Shown: piece after piece, positions 17,807 through 26,149 of the stretch
Layout of the letters: the number at the start of each line of letters is the position of its first letter
Numbering within the stretch: position 1 is the stretch's first letter
Source: Flavobacteriales bacterium UBA1494
GTDB lineage: Bacteria; Bacteroidota; Bacteroidia; Flavobacteriales_E; Vicingaceae
DNA length: 64,000 nt
Reading direction: 5' to 3'
NCBI GenBank assembly: GCA_905182175.1
Contig: CAJJAT010000015.1
Coordinates: 124,001-188,000, forward strand
Notes under the pieces: model-generated
Database searches by the model: none
The model's input: the letters and a program-made list of their open reading frames with translations, nothing else
Told to the model about the DNA's origin: nothing
Made by a program: the position numbers and the translations under genes

Positions 17807-18602
17807 AGAGTCTCCTTAGGTATTGAGTTAGGAACCAAAGCGATTTGTGGCGAAGAACTAACTTAATCGCTTTTAACTTTGCCCAAAAGTACATCAATAA
17901 CTTTTCCCAACTGCCCTCTGAAACTTCTGGGATTCCTCTTAAATACAAATCAAACCTGAATTTTGCAGATGCTAAATTTCCCTGTTCATGTTCTGACAGT
18001 CCGTGGTTTATTTTTAATGCTATGTGCTGCACCTTGATAGATGTTTTAGAAAGTCTTCGAAAGAAATACACGTCACTCCAGTCTAAAGGAAGAGTTTCAT
18101 TAAAACAAATATTTCCCAACGCATTAATTGGCAATAACGAGCCTGCGTTTATTGCCAACTTTTCCCCCAATTCCATTTGTCCTTCCTCAATAGAATCGCC
18201 ATAGTGAGTTTTCCCATTTGAAAAATAAAATGGTGAAATTTTTCTATTTGCCGAAACCATGCTTGGCAAAATCAATTGATTCGGGAAGGTTAAAATTGCC
18301 GCTTGATATTGTTCAAATGCGGTATCTGGAAATACCGAATCGCTATCCAACAATAACAGATGACTCGCTTTTATTTTCTTCGCCCAATTTATAGCTTCGT
18401 TGTATGCTTTACTAACTCCAGGGTTATTGGAATTATGAACGTAACTCATGTTCTCCCCTTCCACGACCTGCTCATTCAAACTATTGTCGTAAACTAAATA
18501 AGGAATATTTGTATTTTTTAATAAGGTTCGGTATGTTTCTGTTTCAGCAATAACCTCCTCATAAACAACTAATACTGCTGCAATTTTTACTCGCCCTTTC
18601 AT
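17799..18602 (-). CDS. Glycosyltransferase family 2 (RfbF-like)
   Basis: A 267-residue GT-A protein related to RfbF-type rhamnosyltransferases. It starts IAAVLVVYEEVIAETETYRTL, continues with YLVYDNSLNEQ, has the N-x-GVSKAYNEAI loop, and the DXD site HLLLLDSDSVFPDTAF. Near residue 190, LPLDWSDVYFFRRL supplies the likely catalytic acid, followed by LKINHGLSEHEQG. It overlaps the next gene by eight bases and touches the upstream gene (stop and start share a base), so the set is tightly co-translated. The donor sugar is a guess from family resemblance. Confidence 0.88.
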   Translation of the reverse strand: MKGRVKIAAVLVVYEEVIAETETYRTLLKNTNIPYLVYDNSLNEQVVEGENMSYVHNSNNPGVSKAYNEAINWAKKIKASHLLLLDSDSVFPDTAFEQYQAAILTFPNQLILPSMVSANRKISPFYFSNGKTHYGDSIEEGQMELGEKLAINAGSLLPINALGNICFNETLPLDWSDVYFFRRLSKTSIKVQHIALKINHGLSEHEQGNLASAKFRFDLYLRGIPEVSEGSWEKLLMYFWAKLKAIKLVLRHKSLWFLTQYLRRLYE

Positions 18603-19399
18603 TATTTCATTAGCTTAAAGCGCAAAAATGGCTTTGTCAAAATATTCCCCAACTTATTAGCAGTACTATCTTCCATAAATTTATACTCAAAACTTTCAGT
18701 AGGGTCGACGAAATATTTTCCATACTCCTCTCTGTGCTTTTCCCAAATTCTTTTCCTTGCTTCTTTTAGATTATTCATTTTAAGAGAGTGCATCATACTG
18801 CCTTTTTGAATTCTGTAGTTAAAAAGCGTTTCGTCAATCGTTCCAACTTTACCTTCGTTTTTTAGCAACCTAATCCAAAACTCCCAATCTTCAAAGCAAG
18901 TATTGAATGAATTATCGTATCCTCCCACCTTTTCCCAATCTTTTTTCTTAAACATACTAGTAGCCACCATTAAGTTTCTTGCCAATAGTGTAGAGTAGGA
19001 ATACTCATCAAAAATAATAGTTCCTTTTTTTGCTCCAAATAACTCAATGTTTGTTCTAACCAAAGCAAGAACCGGCTTCTGCCGAAACAAATCTAAACAT
19101 GATTCTATAAATGTTGGTTTTATGATATCATCTGCGTCTAAAGGCAATATAAACTCTCCAGTGGCCTCTTTAATTCCATCATTCCTTGCTTGTGCTAAGC
19201 CTTGTATAGTTGATTCTATAACTTTATACTTTACTCCTAATTGATTCAATAATTGAATTGTAACATCTTCTGTAGAGCAGTTATTTACAATAATTATTTC
19301 AATATTTGGATACGTTTGCGCTAGCAAAGAATTGATTGTTTCTTGTAAATATTTTCCAGCATTAAATACAGGAATGACAACACTAACCTTTGCGCTCAT
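18602..19399 (-). CDS. Glycosyltransferase family 2
   Basis: A 265-residue GT-A protein with the standard elements: SVVIPVFNAGKYLQETINSL, IIIVNNCSTEDVT, GLAQARNDGIKEATGEFILP, the DXD motif LDADDIIKPTF, and the catalytic-base segment FEDWEFWIRLL near residue 170. It should add one sugar to the growing lipid-linked repeat unit. One base separates it from the upstream GT2 gene and one base is shared with the downstream one. Sequence does not reveal the substrate. Confidence 0.9.
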   Translation of the reverse strand: MSAKVSVVIPVFNAGKYLQETINSLLAQTYPNIEIIIVNNCSTEDVTIQLLNQLGVKYKVIESTIQGLAQARNDGIKEATGEFILPLDADDIIKPTFIESCLDLFRQKPVLALVRTNIELFGAKKGTIIFDEYSYSTLLARNLMVATSMFKKKDWEKVGGYDNSFNTCFEDWEFWIRLLKNEGKVGTIDETLFNYRIQKGSMMHSLKMNNLKEARKRIWEKHREEYGKYFVDPTESFEYKFMEDSTANKLGNILTKPFLRFKLMK

Positions 19400-19400
19400 A

Positions 19401-20423
19401 TTAGAAACCTTTAAGTATCGATTTTACAAAGAAAGTAGAATTTCCTTTAGTATCATTTTTAACATACTTAGATATTTCAGATTTTCGAAATATATGCAAT
19501 GCTCTTACTCCCAACTTAGCCTTTTCGCAAGACCTTCTGTAAAAAAAAGCACAATAATAATTGAACAACTCCTCGTCGTAAAGCCTCTTTTTTTGATTAA
19601 TTGCAACTAACCTCAACAACCACTTTTCTACTGTAATTAGCTTAATGTTTAGATCGAAAGCGCTTCCAACTACCAGAGACCCGTGCAACATTAGCTCACT
19701 TTCTGTTGGCAATATGCCTAACCTCTCTAATTGTTTTTGGTGTATCTTTTTTATCGCTGCGTTTAGTTCAATGGCTTTTAACTTGCTAATGTTGCTCTCG
19801 TGAGTTCTGTACTGAACGAGTATTTCTTTAAGGTTTCCAGCGCGCCCCATTTTACTAATTTTAGCTAAAAAGCAATAATCCTCAGCAAGTGGAATGTCAT
19901 GAGCATAGCCAATTTCCTTTGCAACGTCAGCCTTCACCATAGTAGTGGAGTTGATAAAATAATTACTAAAGAGCAGCAATATTGCAGTGTGGTGGTGGGG
20001 TAATTTCAACCGAACCGTCTTTACTTTATTTCCATCTGAATCAATATTTTCACAAGAAGATCCAATTAAAACATAATCGCTGTGTTCCTCCAGAAAATGC
20101 ACTTGTTTTTTCAACCTAGTTTTAAATGCAATATCATCGCTATCTAAATTAGCAATGTATTTTCCTTTGCTTTCTTCTAGGCCCCTGTTTCTTGTTATAA
20201 TTAACCCCTTGTTGGTCTCGTTAACAACTAACTTAATTCTATCGTCTCTCTCAATGAAAGATTGAACAATGGTAGCTGTTCCGTCAGTTGAACCATCATC
20301 AATTACGATTAGCTCCCATTTTTTATAAGTTTGATTTACAATTGATTCAATTGATTTTTTTATAAACCTTTCTGCATTATATGCCGGCATAATAACACTC
20401 ACTAAGGGCAGATTCTCTTTCAT
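19401..20423 (-). CDS. Glycosyltransferase family 2
   Basis: A 340-residue GT-A protein. Residues 8-30 are SVIMPAYNAERFIKKSIESI, followed by LIVIDDGSTDGTATIVQSF, NKGLIITRNRGLEESKGKYI and the DXD motif NLDSDDIAFKTRL. The catalytic segment is PLAEDYCFLAKI. The C-terminal ~120 residues beyond the GT domain are helical and basic, which suggests membrane association. It overlaps the upstream gene by four bases. Its role is addition of one sugar in repeat-unit assembly; the sugar is unknown. Confidence 0.9.
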   Translation of the reverse strand: MKENLPLVSVIMPAYNAERFIKKSIESIVNQTYKKWELIVIDDGSTDGTATIVQSFIERDDRIKLVVNETNKGLIITRNRGLEESKGKYIANLDSDDIAFKTRLKKQVHFLEEHSDYVLIGSSCENIDSDGNKVKTVRLKLPHHHTAILLLFSNYFINSTTMVKADVAKEIGYAHDIPLAEDYCFLAKISKMGRAGNLKEILVQYRTHESNISKLKAIELNAAIKKIHQKQLERLGILPTESELMLHGSLVVGSAFDLNIKLITVEKWLLRLVAINQKKRLYDEELFNYYCAFFYRRSCEKAKLGVRALHIFRKSEISKYVKNDTKGNSTFFVKSILKGF

Positions 20424-21346
20424 CGCTTTACAAAATTAAACCTTAGCTCTTGGTGTGCGCTTGTGTTTTTCAAATCTTTGTGCTCCTCAAATTCAATTCT
20501 AAATCCTTCCAGCCATTTCTGATTTAACTGTTCAATGCTTATTTCTCCAAATAAGTTATCATTCTCTACTTGAACTTTGTTACAGGGGTTGTTTACAATA
20601 ACGGAGGTTGGAAAACATAACCCTCTTCGTTTAGCAAAAAGAGGATTCATGAGTTGCAATGCCTCCTCAAAAGAATTGGGGGCTTTATAAACTAATCCAT
20701 TCACTAATATTTCTAATTCTTCTTTATCGAAAAGATGTCCATCTAAAGAAAGAGGGTATGCCCAATCGCCCATCGCTTTTTGCCATGACCAGCTAAGCAA
20801 GTTTTCAATTTTCTCAAATTTAGGCAATGGCTGTTTCTCTTCAAGGGTGTACGCGTAATTTAGATGGTTGCCTAACCGCAAACTCGCAACACATTGTTTG
20901 GTGTCAATAGAGGTAAACTGACCAAAATCTATATTCCTTTTAAACATCAAATCATCTACCATAAAAATTACCTTAGAGCAATTTAAACGATTAAATAACT
21001 GAATTAAGTCGGGCTTAAACTTCTTTTCCTGTACAAACTCAACTTGCTTTTCGCTGAATATATTTTGCAGCTCATTATACCCTTCGCTAAATTCTGCGGA
21101 AGAGGCGTGGTACAATATTCTAACAGGAACGGGATTAGTGGTATAATGGAAATAACTGCTCAAAAGCGCATCTAACTGCATGGCTCTATCCTTAGAAAAA
21201 ACGACAATTTTGGCTACTTCAGTATTTTTTACGGAACTGCTCTTTTCTAACTTCTGTTTTAATTTAGTGTATTCGCTATGTCTATCTGCATCGTACTTAT
21301 TACGAATACCAAAGTTTGCTAATAATGCTTTAATAGAAGCTTTCAT
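20420..21346 (-). CDS. Putative GT-A-like protein of the polysaccharide locus
   Basis: A 308-residue soluble protein with no family I can name firmly. Its layout suggests a GT-A-like fold: a strand start AKIVVFSKDRAMQLDALLSS, RILYHASSAEF, then KVIFMVDDLMFKRNID, where VDD stands where a DXD motif would be. Later it has LRLGNHLNYAY and AYPLSLDGHLFDKEEL. Proteins of this kind occur in glycan clusters and are probably transferases of unknown specificity. It overlaps the GT2 gene downstream by four bases and follows the DUF268 gene after seven bases, so it belongs to the same transcript. Confidence 0.75.
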   Translation of the reverse strand: MKASIKALLANFGIRNKYDADRHSEYTKLKQKLEKSSSVKNTEVAKIVVFSKDRAMQLDALLSSYFHYTTNPVPVRILYHASSAEFSEGYNELQNIFSEKQVEFVQEKKFKPDLIQLFNRLNCSKVIFMVDDLMFKRNIDFGQFTSIDTKQCVASLRLGNHLNYAYTLEEKQPLPKFEKIENLLSWSWQKAMGDWAYPLSLDGHLFDKEELEILVNGLVYKAPNSFEEALQLMNPLFAKRRGLCFPTSVIVNNPCNKVQVENDNLFGEISIEQLNQKWLEGFRIEFEEHKDLKNTSAHQELRFNFVKR

Positions 21347-21353
21347 TCGAGAC

Positions 21354-22142
21354 CTACTTTTTTCTTAATTCAAAAATTCCACAGCCGTAATTGAAATTAT
21401 AGCTCTCATTAATCGACTTCTCGTCAAGTTTAGCATCTTCAAAAAAGTTTCCCTCGTCGTTTACAAAAGAAAACTGCTTCACTTCGTAATCCTGTTTAAA
21501 AATTGACAGTAAATACTCTACTGAAAAAATTCGGTGAGCGTTAAACTCTATCCGTTGCCTTCCAATTGGGGTTGCAAAGTAAAACGTTCCCCCATCTTCT
21601 AAAAGTGTTGTGACATTTTTAAATGCCTTAAGGTGACCGTTATAATCAATAGGGTCACCATACCTTCCAAGCCCGAAGTGCTCAATTACGTGCAGCGATG
21701 ATATTGAATCATACTTACCCACTAAATCTTCGGGCAATATCATTAAGTCGGCTTGCCTGAAAGAAATATTGACAATATCGATAGTCTGCGGCCTAATATC
21801 CATTACCTCTATTTCTCTATAACTCGCAACATGAGCCACAAATCCATCTGTTCTAGAACCAATATCTAAATGCTTTCTAGGGTTTGCCTTAAATAAACGT
21901 CTTGCAACGTATAAATCCTGGTGAAAATAGTGCCCGGTCATATTCCCAGAGGACTCTTCTCGTTCATCCAAAATTTGTTTTTTTTCTCCAAAGGGAAATA
22001 ACGTATCATCTCCTTTTTGTTTAATTAACTCCTTTAAATCTTTTTTATAAAACGACAATCCTTTAATGCTCCGTTTAAATTTATGAGCATCAAATCCGAA
22101 TAAGTGTGCCTTCGAAATATATTTTCTTACTATTTCTTTCAT
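21354..22142 (-). CDS. DUF268 protein (SAM-methyltransferase-like)
   Basis: A 262-residue protein with a Rossmann methyltransferase pattern and the hallmarks of DUF268. The glycine-rich loop is KHLDIGSRTDGFVAHVA, followed by EVMDIRPQTIDI, DSISSLHVIEHFGLGRYGD, GGTFYFATPIGRQRI, AHRIFSVEYLL and a terminal NYGCGIFELRKK. DUF268 proteins are common in polysaccharide loci and are thought to methylate sugars, but no reaction is established to my knowledge. The gap to the upstream gene is 122 bases; the downstream gene follows after seven. Confidence 0.82.
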   Translation of the reverse strand: MKEIVRKYISKAHLFGFDAHKFKRSIKGLSFYKKDLKELIKQKGDDTLFPFGEKKQILDEREESSGNMTGHYFHQDLYVARRLFKANPRKHLDIGSRTDGFVAHVASYREIEVMDIRPQTIDIVNISFRQADLMILPEDLVGKYDSISSLHVIEHFGLGRYGDPIDYNGHLKAFKNVTTLLEDGGTFYFATPIGRQRIEFNAHRIFSVEYLLSIFKQDYEVKQFSFVNDEGNFFEDAKLDEKSINESYNFNYGCGIFELRKK

Positions 22143-22264
22143 TTTAATTCTTCTTAAAATTGTTTAGTAGCGTGATTTAAAACTTTTCCTTGCTTATGAT
22201 TCGCCCTAAAGTAAATTCGATAACACCCAAAACAATTAGCAAATTGCTCACCTTTTTACACTTC

Positions 22265-22915
22265 TTAATAAACAACACTTATCGTATCCGCGTCAACATT
22301 AATCTTCGCATTTACCCTATTCTTTAAAATAAACGATTTTAATTCTTCCAGTTTGGGATAATCATCCGTTCCATCAAATAACCTCGCGTCATCAATCAAC
22401 AAGCAATGGGCTACATTAGAGCTAAATATGGCTCTCAATTCTTCATAAATTGGCGACGACTTTTCCCCTTTTGCGGTATCCGCTCCTGAATAGTGACCAT
22501 CTAACCAAAAAACAGCAGGTTCATCTAATTTTTTAATTAGTTCATGCATTTTCTTGCCACTATCACCTTGTAACAAGTTTACCTTATCTTCTTTTTTAAA
22601 CAGTACTTTGGCATTTTTCCAAAACTTTTCACTCAACTCAATTGAGTATATTTTATCGAAATTATCAAGTTGTGATAAAATCATATCACCCATAAACGTT
22701 CCTGTTTCGACAAGGACTTTATAGTTTGTTTGTTTTTGAAAGGCAGCAACTGTTCTAACTTTTATGACATGAGGGGGTGGCAACAGTGTACTGGCATTTT
22801 CCCATTGGTCTACTTTCCTCTGATCTATTTTGATCTGATAGTTGCTTTTTTGGCTTTTGGGTAGTAACCGTTTTACCCACCTTTCTTTACTACTGTTATA
22901 CCTGCTCATAAACAA
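22265..22915 (-). CDS. Class I SAM-methyltransferase-like protein
   Basis: A 216-residue protein whose core fits a Rossmann methyltransferase: YKVLVETGTFMGDMILSQL (motif I), IYSIELSEKFWKNAKVLF (acidic residue for SAM ribose), VNLLQGDSGKKM and AVFWLDGHYSGADTA, then CLLIDDARLFDG. The final part (KINVDADTISVVY) is typical of a small family found in glycan clusters. It may modify the glycan or a nucleotide sugar; the acceptor is unknown. A second start three codons in (22909) is possible. Two overlapping -7 elements lie just upstream, so this gene can start its own transcript inside the locus. Confidence 0.75.
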   Translation of the reverse strand: MFMSRYNSSKERWVKRLLPKSQKSNYQIKIDQRKVDQWENASTLLPPPHVIKVRTVAAFQKQTNYKVLVETGTFMGDMILSQLDNFDKIYSIELSEKFWKNAKVLFKKEDKVNLLQGDSGKKMHELIKKLDEPAVFWLDGHYSGADTAKGEKSSPIYEELRAIFSSNVAHCLLIDDARLFDGTDDYPKLEELKSFILKNRVNAKINVDADTISVVY

Positions 22916-22925
22916 CTTTTAAGTT

Positions 22926-22941
22926 CAAAAGTACAAATCTA
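22926..22941 (-). promoter_or_regulatory. Tandem -7 elements inside the polysaccharide locus
   Basis: On the minus strand TAGATTTG is followed at once by TACTTTTG. Both match TAnnTTTG, and they end 10 bases before the ATG of the methyltransferase-like gene. This suggests an internal promoter separating the flippase gene from the rest of the locus. Confidence 0.5.
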
Positions 22942-22972
22942 AATGCTGGGACTTTATTAGGGTGCGAGTGAG

Positions 22973-24280
22973 CTAATATTTAATAAACCGACGGATTGAT
23001 GAAATATTAAAAGGCGACAAGATTAATGCAAAGTGCGAATGATTATTAGACATGATTAAAATCAAGAATGTTGAAACAATGTTGGAAATAATAGATGCTA
23101 AAACTGCTCCCGTAATCCCCATTATTGGTATTAACCAAAAGTTTAGGGTCACATTTACACCTAAACCAATTAAGCTTTTTAAAAGTACAAATTTCTTCCT
23201 ATTGGTTATAATCAAGTAATTACCAATGCCCATGGCCATAAAAATAGAGTAAAACCCTAAGCCTACATATTGTAATATCTGCCCGGAACCACTATAATCT
23301 TCCCCGTATAGTAAATTCATTACGAAAGGTCCAAAAAACCAAACCACAATGGTAAAAATTATAGCCAAATAGGTTAAAACAGAGTAAAGCTGTTTCAAAC
23401 TTGCTCTAAATTCCACTTCATTTTCATGAAATTTTTGAGTTATAACAGGTAAAAACGAAGACACAAGAACCGCAGGGAGAAAAACAAATAATTCATGAAT
23501 ACGGATAGCAACAGAATAGATTCCGTTCTCCTGCTCCCCTATCATCTCGGTAATCATTACCTGATCAACTTTATAATAAATTACGATTACCAGTGCACTC
23601 ACTGAAAAAACCAAGGAATCCTTCAGTAATTGCTTTGCCAACTTCCAATCAAACAATGTTACCCTTAATCGAATAGGAGAGTTTTTAAACGAATACAGTA
23701 AACCTATTGCTCCTATTCCAAAGTCTATTGTCGAGGAGGCTACAAACCAAATTAAAGGAGCGTCAGACTGCACCAGATAAAATTTATAGCCAGAAACAAA
23801 AAGGAATGCCACCACTCTAGCTATGACTGACTTTTTTTGTTCCAACTTCGATTGGTAATAAAAGTCAATCACATCGAATGATTGAAATAGATAACCCGAT
23901 GTTAGAATAAAAATTAAAGGAATTAAATAACTTGAAAAGCCTTTAAACAATCCCATAAAAAGTACGGAAAACAGGATTCCAAAAGTGGCTCCAATAAACT
24001 TTAACTTCAACACTGTATTTAATAAATTTTCTGCCTCTGTTTTCCTGTTAACGAACTCTCTTGGACTAATATATTCTAATCCTAATGAAGGAAAGATGAT
24101 GAAAAAAGTAAAAATAGCAATACAATAATTCCAAATCCCCATTCGCTCGGGCCCAAGATATCTTGCAACCAGAACACCAATAAATAAGCCAACAATTAAT
24201 CGTATTAGTTTATCTATAAACAACCACATAGAATTGCCCAATAGCTTTCGACCTATTTTATCTATTAATCTGTTAATCAT
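22973..24280 (-). CDS. Polysaccharide flippase (Wzx/MATE-like oligosaccharide flippase family)
   Basis: This membrane protein should flip lipid-linked repeat units across the inner membrane for polymerisation in the periplasm. The 435 residues hold about twelve to fourteen helices, with the family start IRLIVGLFIGVLVARYLGPE near residue 25 and GIWNYCIAIFTFFIIFP. Further signatures are KVDQVMITEMIGEQENGIYS in the middle and a C-terminal polysaccharide-biosynthesis domain (GLGVNVTLNFWLIPIMGITG). It is the first gene of the minus-strand locus and is divergent from the vWA gene. Length is normal for Wzx. Confidence 0.92.
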   Translation of the reverse strand: MINRLIDKIGRKLLGNSMWLFIDKLIRLIVGLFIGVLVARYLGPERMGIWNYCIAIFTFFIIFPSLGLEYISPREFVNRKTEAENLLNTVLKLKFIGATFGILFSVLFMGLFKGFSSYLIPLIFILTSGYLFQSFDVIDFYYQSKLEQKKSVIARVVAFLFVSGYKFYLVQSDAPLIWFVASSTIDFGIGAIGLLYSFKNSPIRLRVTLFDWKLAKQLLKDSLVFSVSALVIVIYYKVDQVMITEMIGEQENGIYSVAIRIHELFVFLPAVLVSSFLPVITQKFHENEVEFRASLKQLYSVLTYLAIIFTIVVWFFGPFVMNLLYGEDYSGSGQILQYVGLGFYSIFMAMGIGNYLIITNRKKFVLLKSLIGLGVNVTLNFWLIPIMGITGAVLASIISNIVSTFLILIMSNNHSHFALILSPFNISSIRRFIKY

Positions 24281-24410
24281 ACTACTCTTAATCGAATTAT
24301 TGTTGCGCTAAACTACTTCAAAATTTAATTCTTTTCCAGCCTAAAATTAACTTGTATCATCCACAATAATAAAAAGCACACTTTTGCACAGTATTTGAAT
24401 ACCCACCCAC

Positions 24411-25883
24411 ATGAGAATTATTTTATTTTTTTTACTTAGCTACTCAGCGCTTAGCGGATTTTCACAAATTCAACTTAGCCAAACGGTATTTGACTTAGGA
24501 GAGATATCTCTGCTAAACTCCGATATAGTAGATTTTGAGGCCCAAAATATTTCCAACAAAACAATTTTCTTGTTGCGCATTGAGGCGGAACAAAGTGTCG
24601 GTTTTCAATACACCTCAAAAACAATTAGACCAGGTACAAAAGAGGGTATTCGTATAAAACTAAACCCTGATAGCAGAGGAAAAGTTGAGAGAAAAGTACA
24701 ACTCTTTTTCAGCAATAATTCTAATCCAATTGAGATTACCTTAAGAGCTGTTGTAAAAGCATTACCAAAAAACAATAGAACAGCTTGCCCTCAATTTGGA
24801 ACTGCTTTAAAAGCACCAACTGGCAGACCTCAGCCGGTTGCTAAAATCCAAAAATTCGACTTGATTTTGTTTGATACTGAAAGTGAAAACCAGTTAGTAA
24901 TTGTGGAGAGCAATTTAGAAATACAAGCTAAAAAAACTGTTGCAGTAACTACGCCTACTTCAACGCCAAAAAGCTACGGCCCAACAACTAGACCAAACAG
25001 AACTGCCAGACCCGTTAGATTTAAAAAGGTTAGAAAATCTCCGGAAGAGCGCAGAAATTCGCCTTCTTTAGGAACTACTTTGTTTGGTCAAAAAGTGGAC
25101 AGCACGGCAGTAACTGAAGAGCCAGAGCAAAAAGAGAAGCTAATTCAAAAGTTGAAGCCTGTTCAAAAAACAAGGGAAGCAATAGTAATGGGGGTAGAAG
25201 CAGAGCCTATTGCAGAAAAGATATTGATTGAAAAAGTGCAAAATCCTAAAGTATCATCAAAACAAGAAACCATTCAACCTTCTTCGCAAGTTGAAGAAAT
25301 AGAAGAAAACCAAACCCTACTTGACGAATCGTTTAAGCCCAACAATATTGTATTTTTGATCGATGCCTCCACCTCAATGCGAGAGGAACAGAAAATGGAC
25401 CTTCTAAAAACTGCCATGATTCAGTTGTTGGAACCTTTACGCGAAATTGACTTTATAACCATTGTCACCTATTCAGGAGAAGCAAAAGTTGTCTTACCCA
25501 CTTCGTCAGGAAACTTGAAAGATGAAATTGCAGTGCAAATAGAAAATTTAACCGCTGATGGAAGCACAAATGCAGTAAAAGGAATTAAAAAAGCCATCCA
25601 AGTAGGAAAAAGTAACTTTTTAGAAAATGGAAATAATCAAATTTTCTTAGCATCAGATGGTGACTTTAACATTGGTGAAAACAATATGAGTCTTCGTAAA
25701 AAAATAGTTAAGACCGCTGAAGAGGGTCTAACAATAACCGTTTTGGGTATTAAAAATGATAATTGGACAAATAAATCATTAAAAGAGATTGCCGACTTAG
25801 GGGAAGGAGATCTACTGAAAATAAAATCGATGCGCGACGCAAGCAAAGTATTACAAAGCATGAAGAGAAAGGCGAAACTCTAA
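24411..25883 (+). CDS. Secreted protein with ASH/DUF1573-like domain and von Willebrand factor A domain
   Basis: A 490-residue exported protein. A signal peptide (IILFFLLSYSALSGFS) is followed by an Ig-like ASH/DUF1573-type domain at about 20-115 (VFDLGEISLLNSDIVDFEAQ, IEITLRAVVKAL). A disordered Lys/Thr/Pro-rich linker leads to a vWA domain from about 310. Its metal site is complete: DASTS (Asp318, Ser320, Ser322), DGSTNAVKGI and ASDGDFNIG. Such domains bind proteins in a Mg2+-dependent way; the partner is unknown. The linker is unusual in its basic run RPVRFKKVRKSPEERR. The gene converges on a 57-residue membrane-protein gene with a four-base overlap. Confidence 0.83.
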   Translation: MRIILFFLLSYSALSGFSQIQLSQTVFDLGEISLLNSDIVDFEAQNISNKTIFLLRIEAEQSVGFQYTSKTIRPGTKEGIRIKLNPDSRGKVERKVQLFFSNNSNPIEITLRAVVKALPKNNRTACPQFGTALKAPTGRPQPVAKIQKFDLILFDTESENQLVIVESNLEIQAKKTVAVTTPTSTPKSYGPTTRPNRTARPVRFKKVRKSPEERRNSPSLGTTLFGQKVDSTAVTEEPEQKEKLIQKLKPVQKTREAIVMGVEAEPIAEKILIEKVQNPKVSSKQETIQPSSQVEEIEENQTLLDESFKPNNIVFLIDASTSMREEQKMDLLKTAMIQLLEPLREIDFITIVTYSGEAKVVLPTSSGNLKDEIAVQIENLTADGSTNAVKGIKKAIQVGKSNFLENGNNQIFLASDGDFNIGENNMSLRKKIVKTAEEGLTITVLGIKNDNWTNKSLKEIADLGEGDLLKIKSMRDASKVLQSMKRKAKL

Positions 25884-26053
25884 TTAATGGTCTCTATAAA
25901 GCTTGAAGAAGGATGACTCGATACGTTAGCTTCTGAGGCTTGCTTAGAATCAACGGCTGAGGTGTAATCTTGAATATAAAGTGTTATTAAAGCGGTTACT
26001 ACTGCGAGACTAAATGAAATTAATGTCCGTTTCTTTGATTTTTCCTGACTCAT
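25880..26053 (-). CDS. Small single-pass membrane protein (57 residues)
   Basis: A short frame, ATG to TAG, encodes a basic N-terminus MSQEKSKKRTLISFS, one membrane helix (LISFSLAVVTALITLYI) and a Ser-rich tail ending FIETIN. The pattern (charged cytoplasmic end, one helix, polar periplasmic end) is that of a real small membrane protein, and the frame fills the gap between the vWA gene and dxr almost exactly. No family is recognised and no clear promoter is seen. It overlaps the end of the vWA gene by four bases on the opposite strand. Confidence 0.6.
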   Translation of the reverse strand: MSQEKSKKRTLISFSLAVVTALITLYIQDYTSAVDSKQASEANVSSHPSSSFIETIN

Positions 26054-26122
26054 TTTCAGTTTTCTATTCCTTTAAAGTAACAAATATCCGCTTTTGTGGA
26101 TGTCACACAATTAAATCGACAT

Positions 26123-26130
26123 TACTTTTG
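26123..26130 (+). promoter_or_regulatory. -7 promoter element of dxr
   Basis: TACTTTTG matches TAnnTTTG and ends 19 bases before the chosen dxr ATG. It lies downstream of an earlier in-frame ATG (26096), which argues against that longer start. Confidence 0.55.
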
Positions 26131-26149
26131 CACAAAAGTTTTGTTTTTT

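Noticed and set aside
26096-26149. Longer dxr start at the upstream ATG
   Set aside because: The added 18 residues include the promoter and are unlike the family; the ATG at 26150 leads straight into the NADPH loop.
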